This document shows positions 23,461 through 32,783 of a stretch of DNA of 64,000 nt, piece after piece (the stretch's first letter is position 1; each line of letters begins with the position of its first letter). The translations under genes were made by a program, and so were the position numbers. Source of the stretch: Chelydra serpentina. Lineage: Eukaryota; Chordata; Testudines; Chelydridae. The notes under the pieces were generated by a model. That model searched no databases. It was not told the DNA's origin and saw only the letters and a program-made list of their open reading frames with translations. Where the stretch lies: positions 11,284,001-11,348,000 of the forward strand of contig JBAIAC010000018.1 in assembly GCA_037349315.1 (NCBI GenBank), in the 5' to 3' direction.

Positions 23461-25551
23461 TTACAACCAAGACAGTGGCTTAGGAGAATGGATTCTGAAA
23501 TTCCTTAAGGCCAAGTCTTGCTTCCACTGAAGCCAATGGCAACACTCCTAATGACTTCTACAAAGCAGAATTGGGGTCTTGGACTCCATTCAGACAAAAC
23601 TCCTATTGAAGTTCCTAATCAGGCTGAAATCAGAATTTAGCCCCTCATCTTTAGAATTATTGAATTTTATCTCTCAGTTTTTTTCTATGGTGATGGAAAG
23701 CCCAAATGTCCCATAACAGAAAAGAAAGGTGTTGAGTGCTCCTTCTACTTTTAAATTAGTGTATGGTTAGTAAAGAGAGGAAATAATCCCCACATTCCAA
23801 TTTGTGTCTTTGATCTTGCAACTTCTTGTGTGGCGTGCAGCCCAGGACACCGCTGTTCTATCCTACTGCGCAGGCCTGATTCTACCCACCTATATGCACA
23901 TTGGTGAATAGTTTACTCCTGTGCGTTGTCCGTTTCACTACAGCAGTACTACTTGTGAGAAGACGTGCTCCCCAGCCCGAGTAAGAGTTGCACAATTAGG
24001 CTTGAAGTGTTTATCTGTTTGCTCTCCTTTTAGGCATTATTCTTACTACCAGAATAATGTGAGTGAGGCTAGAGAAACTTGGCCACTGTGCAGCAGCACT
24101 CTCATTAATGCAGGATGAGGTTTGCTTGCACTCTCTGTCCCTTGTGCTCACACATGCAGCACTCCATGCCTGTTCTACACAGCAGGTTCAAGTCAATGTA
24201 TGCGACTCTGTTTTAGTCTGATTTTTTTTTTAAGGCTCTCATCTGTATTACATCATTAGCCTAAGAAGAGTGACATATCTCTGGAGACGCCCCATCTGAG
24301 CACCGGCACTCGTTGTGCATACCATATGAAAGTACAGGACTAGGGAAATACTTCAAAGAACCCGAATGCACAGTACACTTATTTTCAAATGACTTTTCTT
24401 TTGAAGAAAGCAAACACAACCAAACTGAGAAGCAATGAGGGCTTTACAGTCTATTGTTTCCTAATGGGAAAAGAGTGGAAGTGTCTCAAAACCTGGGAGG
24501 GCTGCTGATGAACCAGGTGTTTTATTTGTCTTTACGGCTTTATCCTGTCTGACTGAGGTCAGTTCAGGTAGCAGCAATGCAACACACAAAGCTCTAGTAA
24601 GGCCATTTTATTTTCAGTTTCCCCTCCTTTCAAATGCAACATTCTGCACTGTGTATGAAAACAGCCCTTTGTGTAGTCAGATTGGGCTACGCAATTAACC
24701 ACATTTACTCAGCCTAGAAGGGGTTCTGTAGAAAATCCACCATCTGTTTAGTATAGTGTGTGTCTATCTATAGAGAGAGATGATAGTGTGATGTGAAGGA
24801 TTTATTGGCAGGAATTTGGGAGTTTTATTTTATTTAGACTTACACAAACTAAAAAAGGGCACCTAGCCAAGCTTCTAGGCACCTCTGACATAATCCCCGT
24901 AATCAAATTAAACAGCTAAAAAACACACAATTTCTCTCTCTGTTCCCATACATCTAATTCCCGCCTCAACAGCCTCTCTCTTCAGCAGACTTTGCAAATA
25001 GAGCCCCCTTGCAGCGTATCCTGAGTGTCAATAGACCTGGGCTATTCTGGACAGGGAGGGAAAATCTGTTCCGAAGCTGCAAATGCTCGCAGAAAATGCT
25101 GTACCAGTGGGACCCTTTTAAACTCCGTGGGATCCAGCTCATGCATCTCTGCTGACCACAGCTGTGACAAGTAGGAAACTCCCAAGCCTTTTAGGGCTTT
25201 GTAGGTAGGTCAAAACAAGCACCTTAAATTCAATCTAGAAACAGTAAGTATTCATGGCAGATCATGGAGCATAGGCGTGTCATGTGTCACTACCAGGAAG
25301 CACCATTTAATAAGTGGGTCACGCCATTCTGCGCCAACTTAAATGTATTGGGTTGTTTTAGGCATATCCCCATGTAGAGGGATGTCTGTATTACTCACAG
25401 GTAGCAAGGTTGCTTGGGAGTTGTACAGATTACTCCAAATAAGCATTGATTAAAACCTTTATGATACACTACACTGTTGGGCATTCTATATATCCAACGT
25501 ATCTTGCTGAAAACTCTACTTTAGAGATATTTTGGAGCAGAAGTTCTCAAA

Positions 25552-26153
25552 TGAGAGCTGTCAAGCAATTAAAAAAAATATCACAATTAACCACCTATTT
25601 AATTGCCATGTTCAACAATAATAGAATACCAATTTAAATTCATTATAAATATTTGTGGATGTTTTTCTACATTTTCAAATATTGATTTCAATTACAACAC
25701 AGAATTCAAAGTGTACAGTGCTCATTTTATATTATTATTTTTATTACAAATACTTTCACCGTAAGAAAGATAAACAAAATCAATAGTATTTTTCAATTTA
25801 CCTCATTGCACTACAGTACTTGTATGAGGTGAATTGAAAAATACAATTTCTTTTGTTTATCTTTCTTACAGTGCTAATATTTGTAATAAAATTAATATAA
25901 TATAAATAATATTTAATATTTATATAAATAAACAATATAAAGTGAGCATTGTAAATGTTGTATTCTGTTTTGTAACTGAAATACATATACTTAAATGTAG
26001 AAAAATATTCAAAAGTATTAGAATAAATTTAAATTGGTACACTATTGTTGTTTAATATTGCCATTAAAACTGCAATTAAGTGACTTTTTTTAATCTAGTT
26101 AATTTTGTTTTGCATTAATTGCATGCATTAACTGAAATTAATTGACAGCCCTA
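25552..26153. mobile_element. AT-rich palindromic MITE, hAT-like
   Basis: A 602-base element whose two halves are imperfect reverse complements meeting near 25815. The ends read TGAGAGCTGTCAA and, inverted, TAGGGCTGTCAA. The flanks share TCTCAAA on each side (25545-25551 and 26154-26160), consistent with a roughly 8-base target duplication with one mismatch, as in the hAT superfamily. It has no coding capacity and was presumably moved by a transposase encoded elsewhere. Confidence 0.75.
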
Positions 26154-26339
26154 TCTCAAACCTTTCCATAGTATGCACTGTATCTTAATGGAGTATCTTG
26201 TGGGCCTTTCCCTTCCATGCAATTTCATAGTATTTCTTGATGAACACAATTACTTATGTGAAAAAGTGCTGTACAGAAAGTACTTAGTATATTAACATTC
26301 TTTTAATGCACTTTAGAGCTGGAAACAAATAAGAGACAG

Positions 26340-26567
26340 AAGCGACAAAGGGTCCTGTGGCACCTTATAGACTAACAGAGGTATTGAAGCATAAGCTTTC
26401 GTGGGTCAATACCCACTTCTTCGGATGCAGTATTCCACTGCTTGCATCAGAAGAAGTGGGTATTGACCCACGAAAGCTTATGCTTCAATACCTCTGTTAG
26501 TCTATAAGGTGCCACAGGACCCTTTGTCGCTTCTGCAGATCCAGACTAACACGGCTACCCCTCTGAT
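26340..26567 (+). mobile_element. Short Penelope-type insertion, inverted structure
   Basis: A 228-base insert consisting of a short inverted copy followed by a longer forward copy of one sequence. The arms 26337-26422 and 26450-26535 are perfect 86-base reverse complements with a 27-base spacer; the last three bases of the left target duplication happen to join the left arm. The forward copy ends ACTAACACGGCTACCCCTCTG. The 13-base target duplication and 5' inversion fit Penelope-like retroelements, whose terminal repeats carry hammerhead ribozymes. There is no coding capacity. Assignment to Penelope is an inference from the ribozyme-like core and its resemblance to the sites at 32.8 and 34.6 kb. 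Confidence 0.65.
26441..26490 (+). ncRNA. Hammerhead-ribozyme-like fold (degenerate)
   Basis: The plus strand can form a type I hammerhead layout. The box normally reading CUGAUGA is CAGAAGA (26448-26454); stem II is GUGGG/CCCAC (26456-26460 with 26467-26471); then GAAA at 26472-26475; a minimal 3-bp stem III A-G-C / G-C-U closing a UUAU loop; and U at 26485 as the cleavage-site nucleotide. The change at U4 should abolish or greatly reduce cleavage. The minus strand of the left arm forms the same fold with CCGAAGA. Seen by eye; no folding was run. Confidence 0.5.
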
Positions 26568-26580
26568 AAATAAGAGACAG

Positions 26581-27072
26581 CAACTTATGACCAACCAGCT
26601 CCCCACAGAACACCAGTGGTCTACAGTTTGGAAACTTCCATTTTACAGAGTTTTTGCAAATGTTATTGGAACTATTTTTCATATCCCTCCACCTGTATAA
26701 TCCAACTCCCTTAGTGTTACAGCTATATGCCAAGGCTCCTTGCTCCTTCTCTGGTCTGGTCTGTGTACAGTGCTGTGAGTTTCCCCAAAAACTGAACTCA
26801 CTTGTCCAACTTGCCGATCTACCTTAATAGTGTCACTTATCTCAAGACAGAAAGGGGATATGATAATGTCATTTAGCTTGCTTTGGAGTGAATCTAAGGA
26901 GTTGAGTCTGTCCTGTGATGCTGTCTATGGGGTTATCACTGAAGATAACTGATTTCCTTTTTCTGATGCTTATAGCACTGGAGCAGAGCTCTCTGGGGTG
27001 GGCAAAAGACCCATTCCCTCCAATTTGTCTTTGTATTTAGACATGATCTAGCCAGTGGGAAGTTTCTCTGCA
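26581..27072. other. Unassigned intergenic stretch
   Basis: About 490 bases between two insertions. I see no gene or repeat here. Confidence 0.5.
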
Positions 27073-27080
27073 CGTTTACC

Positions 27081-27648
27081 CAGGGTCGGTGCAAGGAAGT
27101 TTCGCGCCCTAGGCGAAACTTCCTTGCACCAGCCCTGCGCCCTCCCCACAGCTAACACTGCCCCCCCGCGTCCGCCCCAGCTAACACCACCCCCTGTGGC
27201 AGCCAGTCCCCCCCCTTCCCCACCCCCTGCGGGCTGGCAACTCAGCCGGGAGCGGGGGGCAGCTGGCCACGGAGCCGGGAGGGTGGCAGCCGTGGCCAGC
27301 TGCCCCCCCAGCTCCTGGCTGAGCTGTGGAGCCAGGCGGCAGCCACGGCCAGCCAGCCACACCCTCCCCCCCCCAGCTCCTGGCTGAGCCTTGGAGGTGG
27401 GAGCCGGGCGGCAGCCGCGGCCAGCCGCCCCCCCCGGCTCCTGGCTGAGCTGTGAAGCCGGGTGGCAGCCGCGGCTCAGCCGGGTACAGGGCGGCTGGCC
27501 GAGGAGGGCGGGAGGCAGCCGCGGCCAGCCGCCCCCAGGCTCCTGGCTTAGCCCCGGAGCCGGAGGGAGGCAGCCGCGGCCAGCCGCCCCCCGGCTCCCG
27601 GCACCCTACGCGACTGCCTAGGGTCGCCTAGTGGGTGCGCCGGCCATG
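27081..27648. mobile_element. GC-rich non-autonomous hAT-like element
   Basis: A 568-base, very GC-rich element in AT-rich surroundings. An 8-base direct repeat CGTTTACC flanks it (27073-27080 and 27649-27656), the hallmark length of hAT targets. The ends CAGGGTCGGTGC and (inverted) CATGGCCGGCGC match at 9 of 12 bases. Just inside the left end is a perfect hairpin (GGTGCAAGGAAGTTTCGC with its complement around CCCTAG). The middle is a decayed GC-rich tandem array. There is no transposase; the open frames across it are low-complexity. Confidence 0.75.
27230..27605 (+). repeat. GC-rich minisatellite inside the hAT-like element
   Basis: Five or more imperfect units of about 50 bases built on the words GGCAGCCGCGGCCAGCCGCC and GGCTCCTGGCTGAGC. 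It accounts for most of the internal length of the surrounding element. Unit borders are approximate. Confidence 0.75.
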
Positions 27649-27656
27649 CGTTTACC

Positions 27657-28034
27657 TTAATATTTCTGTCTATTTTACTCTGACTTTCTCTGCCACCAGA
27701 GCTAAGGGCTTGCTGAGTTAAATTCATGTAGAGAGTTCACAGAACTTGACTGCCACCATTGTAGCTAGAATCATTTTACTGATTCTTCCCAAAAATTCTA
27801 ATGCCACCTCTATACCTAGTAGTGTGATAAGAGTGGACAAGAATAGGTCATGTTTAATGGGTTGAGAGAACCTCCACAAACATTTCACAGGTGAGCTTTG
27901 TCACCAGGCAACAGACGTTTCGTGTATTTTACTTGGTCTGGTGTGAAATCTCTCCACTCTATCAAGCAGGACATGTTTTGGGGTGGGGAAGAGTTCTCAA
28001 CAGTTTGTAGTTGTAGCCTCAGGAAGCTAGAAAC
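27657..28034. other. Unassigned intergenic stretch
   Basis: About 380 bases between the hAT-like element and the LTR. Nothing recognisable was seen. Confidence 0.5.
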
Positions 28035-28829
28035 TGTGACAAAGTTCCTCCTCTGCCTTGGTGGGTCCTGCGCTTATTGGTGGATTTGCTCACCTCAGAG
28101 ATTCACGGAGCCCTCAGTTTGGCCACTTTTGCTAGTGGCTCAAACCTGCCGTTCACTCAGCTAATCTCGTCACGGGCCAGCATGGGGAAAAGGAGGAGAA
28201 CAATCCCTGCAGTCTCTGCTGATCCACCTAGTGGGTCAGGGGACAGGCCAGCAACCTTCCCCTCTGGTGGGACCAGGTCAACTCCTCTTGTATCAAAATA
28301 GGGAGTTGGGGGATGGGGGGAACCCAGGCCCACCCTCTACTCCGAGTTCCAGCCAGGGTCCTGTGAATTGCAGCTATCTACAGGGTTTCCTGTAATGGCT
28401 GTGTGACAGCTACAACTCCCTGTGCTACATCCCCATGGCCTCCTCCCAGCACCTTCTTTATCCTCATAGCAGGACCTTCCTCCTGATGACGCTTGTACTC
28501 CTCAGTCCTCCAGCAGTACGCCTTCTCGCTTTCAGCTTCTTGTGCGCCTCTTGCTCCCAGTTCCTCGCACGCACCTCACTAACTGAAGTGAGGTCCTTTT
28601 TTAAAACCAGGTGCCTTGATTAGCCTGCCTGTCCTAATTGATTCTAGTAGCTTCTTAATTGACTCCAGGTGTCCTAATTAGCCTGCCTGCCGTAATTGGT
28701 TCCAGCAACTTCCTGATTGTTCTGGAACAGCCCATTATCTTACCAAGGGAAAAGGGACCTGTTTAACCTGGGGCTAATGTATCTACCTTCTATCACTCTC
28801 CTGTAGCAATCTGGCTTGACCCTATCACA
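28035..28829 (-). repeat. 3' LTR of the Gmr1-like element
   Basis: About 795 bases, starting TGTGATAGGG and ending TTTGTCACA on the minus strand, with the short inverted TGTGA/TCACA termini typical of LTRs. It directly follows the RNase H end and a purine-rich tract (about 28835-28850, minus strand GGGGGTGGGGGTGAG) that would prime plus-strand synthesis. Repeated GCCTGCCTGxxxTAATTG words near 28620-28710 show internal short repeats. No second LTR is present to compare, so borders rest on the termini and context. Confidence 0.75.
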
Positions 28830-28929
28830 TATCTCACCCCCACCCCCGCTCAACACCACAGGGTTAGGCAACTTGGGACGTCAGGCAGCGTACCTGTGAC
28901 AAGCCATCCGCGTTGCCATGGTGGCTTTT

Positions 28930-29215
28930 GGCCCGGTGTTATATGGTGAATCGGAAAGGTTGTAGGGACAGGAACCATATGGTCACCTTTGCATTCTTCT
29001 CTTTATTTCGCTGCATCCACTAGGGGTGCATGATCGGTCACAAGGATAAATTGTCGTCCCAGTAGAAAATAATGAAGTGTTTCCATGGCCCATTTCACAG
29101 CAAGTCACTCTCTCTCAACCACTGCATACTTCTGCTCTCTTGGGAGGAGTTTCCTGCTGAGGTAGAGGATCGGATGTTCTTCCACCTTTTCCAAGTGGGT
29201 CTCCCAGTCGGGGGC
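28930..29215 (-). pseudogene. Gmr1-like RNase H remnant
   Basis: Minus-strand frame with LYLSRKLLPREQKYAVVERE followed by a shifted WAMETLHYFLLG segment and an ILVTDHAPL motif holding a catalytic Asp (about 29025-29045). In intact elements the thumb and connection region precedes this. Here RT sequence ending WETHLEKV joins directly to it, so the intervening part was deleted. A stop follows soon after the TDH motif. Confidence 0.8.
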
Positions 29216-29900
29216 ATGAATAATCACATCGTCCAGGTATGCAGCTGCATAACTGGTATGGGGTTGCAGAAGCTTGTCCATAAGATGCTGGAAGGTGGCA
29301 GGTGCCCCATGCAATCCAAAAGGAAGAACAGTATATTGAAACAGACCCTCTGGTGTAGAGTGTGCCATCTTTTCTTTTGCATCTTTGACAAGGGGAATCT
29401 ACCAGTATCCCTTTGTTAAATCAAGAGTGGTCAAAAATCGGGCATTGCCCAGGCAGTCAACTAACTAATCAATATGGGGTATGCATTGAATTTAGATATC
29501 TCGTTCAGCTGGTGGAAGTCATTACAAAACCTAGTGGTGCCATCGGGTTTGGGCACCAACAAAATTGGGCTTGACCATTGACTGTGGGACTCTTCGATGA
29601 CTCCCAGCTCCAACATCCTTTTTACCTCTGCCTTGATCTCTTCCCTTTTTGCCGCAGGGACCCGGTAGGGCCTTAAAGTTACCTTTGCCCCAGGGTTTGT
29701 GATAATGTGGTGATATGCTTTGGTGGTCCGGCCTGGTTTGATTGAAAACACGTCCTGGTACCAGCTGATCATCTCAGTTACCTCCTTCTTCTGGTTTGGT
29801 GTCAGATCAGTGGATATCCTGATCTGCTCATGTAGGTTATTTCCCTGGATCAGGGTCTCTTGCGCCACTGCACATGCCTCTCGCTGGTGCCAAGGCTTTA
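29215..29900 (-). pseudogene. Gmr1-like reverse transcriptase remnant
   Basis: The reverse transcriptase begins within the open frame 30048-29461: VKRMLELGVIEESHSQWSSP and then LLVPKPDGTTRFCNDF are fingers motifs of Ty3/Gypsy enzymes. A small shift or stop near 29460 leads to the LDLTKGYW motif with the first catalytic Asp (about 29420), then VLPFGLHGAPATFQ and YLDDVIIH with both palm Asps intact. The thumb is deleted. It lies downstream of integrase, unlike usual Gypsy pol. Confidence 0.9.
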
Positions 29901-29919
29901 AGAGGTTAATGTGATAAAT

Positions 29920-31020
29920 CTGTTCTTGTTTCCAGCATCCTGGCTGCCACACCTTGTAGGTTACTTCCCCCACGGGTTCAACCACCTCACAGGGCCCCTG
30001 ACATTGGGCCAAAAGCTGCCTTTCTGCCGTGGGTACCAACACCATCACCCGATCCCATGGTTGGAATTGTCAGACTTTTGCCTGGCAATTGTAATGGGTT
30101 CGCTGGACCTCCTGCACCTTTTCCAAATGTTCCCATACAATAGGGGTGATCCGGGCAATCTGGTTTCGCATCTGCAATACATATTCAATTATACTCCTTC
30201 ACTCATTGGGTTCCTCTTCCCAGATCTCTTTGGCGATATCTAGTATGCCACGGGGGTGGCACCCGTATAATAATTCAAAAGGGGAAAACCCAGTAGAGGC
30301 CTGAGGTACCTCCTGGATAGCGAACATAAGGTAAGGTAGTAGGGTGTCCCAGTCCTTCCTGTCCCAACTGACCACCTTCCTTATCATAGCCTTGACGGTT
30401 CAGTTAAACCTTTCTACCAGCCCATCAATCTGCGGATGATACCCTGAGAACTTCAGTCTAAGTGTATGGAGCAGAGTACAAAGGTCCTTCATTAGCTTCA
30501 ACATAAATGGAGTTCCTTGGTCTGTTAATATCTCCTTCGGTAGCCCAACTCGGGCAAAGATCCCCACCAGCTCTTTAGCTATCATTTTAGAGGCCGTGTT
30601 CCACAGGGGGACAGCTTCTGGGTAGTGAGTAGCATAGTCCAGAACAACAAGTATATATTGGTGACCCCGAGCCGTCTTCTCTAGGGGCCCCACTAGGTCT
30701 ATGACTATTCGCTCGAAGGGGACCTCTATGATGGGAAGGGGTACTAAAGGTGCCCTCAAGTGAGGATGGGGACTGTGCAGCTGACACTCCAGGCAGGAGG
30801 CACAGTATCTCCACACTTCTTCATGTACTCTGAGCCAGAAGAACCGTCGTAGGACCCTTGTCAGGGTCTTTTCTACCCCCAAATGGATGACTATGGGCAA
30901 GTCTTAATACAGCGTTCTGGTGTTTTTGAGGTACTAGAAGCTGCAGTGCCTTTTGCCCTTGTACTGGTGCAACCCGGTATAAGAGACCCTTTTTCATTAT
31001 GAAGTAGGGTCCTGGTCCCT
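29920..31020 (-). pseudogene. Gmr1-like integrase remnant
   Basis: The N-terminal zinc-binding part (LAHSH, then HLGVEKT and CASC) is split by a frameshift near 30905. The core in frame 30900-30400 keeps all three catalytic acidic residues: Asp in VIDLVGP, Asp in LTDQGTPF and Glu in GLVERFN. A TGA directly after VERFN interrupts it. A second frame (30387-30199) carries FAIQEVPQASTGFSPFELLY, and the C-terminal domain with YHINLLKPW (about 29910) runs without a break into reverse transcriptase. Integrase before RT is the distinguishing trait of this element. Confidence 0.9.
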
Positions 31021-31790
31021 GGGTTTTCCTTTCCACAGGGACCCCATCTATTTCTGTCACCTCCTTCCTAATGTTGTCATAGCTTGGGTATTCAGCTTGG
31101 TCCCTTCCAAAATTTTCTCTCCTGGGGCTAATCCGCCCGAGCTCTAGGGGGCCAGTCTCTGTTGCCTCTCCTGGCTCAGAGACATTAGGGTGGGGGTCAG
31201 ACTCGGGTGCTACCTCCTCCGGGGCAGCCTCCTTTCCAGCTACCCTGGTCCTCCTCCCCACAAGGACGACCCTCTGTCCCTGGGTCAGGATCCTGGTCCC
31301 CAAGGCCTTAGCTGCCCTTCTTTCCCTTTTCATCTTTCTACCCTGCCTGGGAGTGGAGAACAAATCTGGAGATATTTCAGAGAAGATTGGGGGTTGACAG
31401 TCTATTGTGGATGTCTCACTAACTTCAAGGTTTCCCCCTTTCTTCAATCCCCCTACTGGGAGTAAGTCTCCAAATCCTGGGAAGTCCCTCCCTATGAACA
31501 CCGGATATGGGAGTTTAGGGACTACACCTGCTGCTACCTCAGTAGTGTTCCCCTGGATTTCAGTTTTTACTGGGATGGTGGGGTAGTAACTAACTGTTCC
31601 ATGTACACATGTGACCCCTCTGCGCTTTGCCTGCAGCAGCTGACTACACTTCACAAGCTTCCCTGAAATAAGCATGATAGCACTCCCCAAATCAACCAGT
31701 GCCATGGTTTCTGTCCCATTTAGTTTTACTGGTCTGGTGTACATATGCGGGGTTAGTGTGACCCCCACCAAGTGGATCAGGGAGCATAGG
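31020..31790 (-). pseudogene. Gmr1-like protease and linker
   Basis: The long open frame (stop-free from 31834 to 30821) contains KLNGTETMALVDLGSA near 31700, the aspartic protease active-site region; D-L-G stands where D-S/T-G is usual. GVVPKLPYPVFIGRDFPGF follows at about 31530-31470, the protease flap/end region of vertebrate Gypsy elements. A charged linker of about 170 residues, rich in Arg, Glu and Pro, leads to the integrase zinc-binding start. The first residues of the frame overlap gag in another frame. Confidence 0.8.
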
Positions 31791-31799
31791 GTCTGCCCA

Positions 31800-31901
31800 A
31801 TTCCCCAGGTTACACTGCATAGGCTCCTCGGCATTGGGACACTGTGCAGCTACGTGTCCCCACTCCCCGGAGGCGTAACATCTGTCTGGGGCCCCAGGCA
31901 T
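31800..31901 (-). pseudogene. Gag nucleocapsid zinc knuckle remnant
   Basis: The frame 31901-31692 begins with RCYASGEWGHVAAQC, a C-x2-C-x4-H-x4-C nucleocapsid knuckle in which the second Cys is Ser. After about 31795 the useful frame switches to protease. It binds RNA in intact elements; here it is damaged. Confidence 0.8.
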
Positions 31902-32102
31902 TCCCCGGTCTCTCCGGTTGGGCAGTCTAATGACACTATCCTCTTCCCCCTCAGTGCTCCGACTCTTTGTGGCCTCCGATGGGCCTTCAGCCTCTCTCTT
32001 TCCCCACCTGGGCCCTCCTAGGGGCCCAGTCGCCCGAGCTCTGTAGCTTGGTGCTGCTAGTTTAACCCGGGGTACCTCTTCCTTAAGTGGTTGGGTCAGG
32101 TC

Positions 32103-32232
32103 CCTTGCCGTCCTTCACCTCGCTACCAGTGTGACAACCTCATTGTAGGTGGAGGGTTCATTCTGGCTTACCCAGGCACGAAGGTCAGGTGGTAGTCCCC
32201 TCATGTATCGGTCAATGACCAGAACCTCTAGT
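32103..32232 (-). pseudogene. SCAN-like capsid fragment of Gmr1 gag
   Basis: Minus-strand peptide [18 protein letters not shown] followed by [13 protein letters not shown] resembles the C-terminal capsid part that gave rise to the vertebrate SCAN domain (compare the SCAN pattern of E-x-L-x-L-P-x-E-L-x-x-W-V then E-A-V). It continues on the other side of the inserted MITE at 32537-32556 with NQEEILEV. A TGA follows the last Arg near 32118. The relation of SCAN to Gmr1-like gag is established; that this copy belongs to it is my reading. Confidence 0.75.
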
Positions 32233-32536
32233 CATAGGCGCCGACTTCCGGTGGCGCCGGTGGGGGCCGACGCCGGGCCCCGCCCCCGACGCCGGGTGAC
32301 GTTGTGGGGCCCCGCCCCCCGACGCCGACGCAACGTCACCCAGCGTCGGGGGCGGGACCCCGCAACGTCTCCCGGTGCTGAGGTAAGCTTGCCGCGGGTC
32401 CTGGGACTGGCGGGGAGCTGGGCGCAGGCCCCAGGAATGGCGAGGAGCTGCCAGTGGATGCTCTGCACCCACCAATTTTTCCCCGTGGGTGCTCCAGCCC
32501 CGGAGCACCCACGGAGTCGGCGCCTATGCCTCTAGT
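32225..32536. repeat. 8-bp target duplication in gag
   Basis: CCTCTAGT at 32225-32232 is repeated at 32529-32536, exactly bracketing the MITE. Removing the insert and one copy rejoins the capsid reading frame, which proves the order of events. Confidence 0.95.
32233..32528. mobile_element. 296-bp GC-rich hAT MITE inside gag
   Basis: A 296-base non-autonomous element with terminal inverted repeats CATAGGCGCCGACT at both ends and a perfect 8-base target duplication, indicating the hAT superfamily. The interior is GC-rich and partly self-complementary (GGGTGCTCCAGCCCCGGAGCACCC near the right end). Related sequence occurs inside the hAT element at 50 kb and in the CR1 at 60 kb. Frames across it are low-complexity and non-coding. 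Confidence 0.92.
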
Positions 32537-32783
32537 ATCTCTTCCTGATTCACTGCGCCGATGTAGCACGGTAGTGAAGACAAGCCTTATGTATGTTATG
32601 TTGTTAATGTGGCTGTGTAGAGAATTGCTTCCTGAATGATTCATGTTTGTTTGTTTTTAACTTGATTCCACACTGAAGTATGCAGGGCTGTTGTATCTGT
32701 GTCATCCCCAGGATATTTGAGAGACAAGGCTGGTGAGGTAATATCTTTTATTGGACCAACTTCCATTGGTGAGAGATTCAAGC

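Larger units (their letters stand above)
21501..25551. other. Intergenic DNA with faint old repeats
   Basis: No gene is recognised. Weak dispersed-repeat words with TCAATGGGA occur near 21825-21890, 22295-22380 and 23500-23590. A 33-base tandem duplication lies at 22940-23005 and a SINE-like piece at about 23310-23460. The stretch at about 25110-25330 (with words such as TTTTAGGGCTTTGTAGGTAGGTCA) resembles a dispersed amniote repeat that I cannot name. Confidence 0.45.
26327..26580. repeat. 13-bp target-site duplication around an insertion
   Basis: AAATAAGAGACAG occurs at 26327-26339 and 26568-26580, exactly bracketing the 228-base insert. Perfect identity argues that the insert arrived as a single, fairly recent event. 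Confidence 0.9.
28035..32560 (-). mobile_element. Gmr1-like Ty3/Gypsy element (integrase before RT)
   Basis: A minus-strand LTR retrotransposon. Reading from 32560 down: SCAN-like capsid piece, CCHC-type knuckle, aspartic protease, integrase, reverse transcriptase, RNase H, purine tract and 3' LTR. Integrase ahead of reverse transcriptase is the Copia-like order found in the Gmr1 group of Ty3/Gypsy elements. The junction is real: integrase C-terminus and the start of reverse transcriptase lie in one open frame (30048-29461). The 5' LTR and most of gag are missing, so no target duplication can be read. Stops, frameshifts and an RT/RNase H deletion make it inactive. A hAT MITE at 32233-32528 interrupts gag and is younger than the element. 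Confidence 0.88.

Noticed and set aside
27055..27621. Long open frames of 76-110 codons on both strands
   Set aside because: They read through a GC-rich minisatellite within a hAT-like element and are repetitive Ala/Pro/Gly/Ser.
32149..32644. 128-codon and similar frames over the gag MITE
   Set aside because: They cross both the MITE and gag in unrelated frames; the real signal is the minus-strand capsid peptide.
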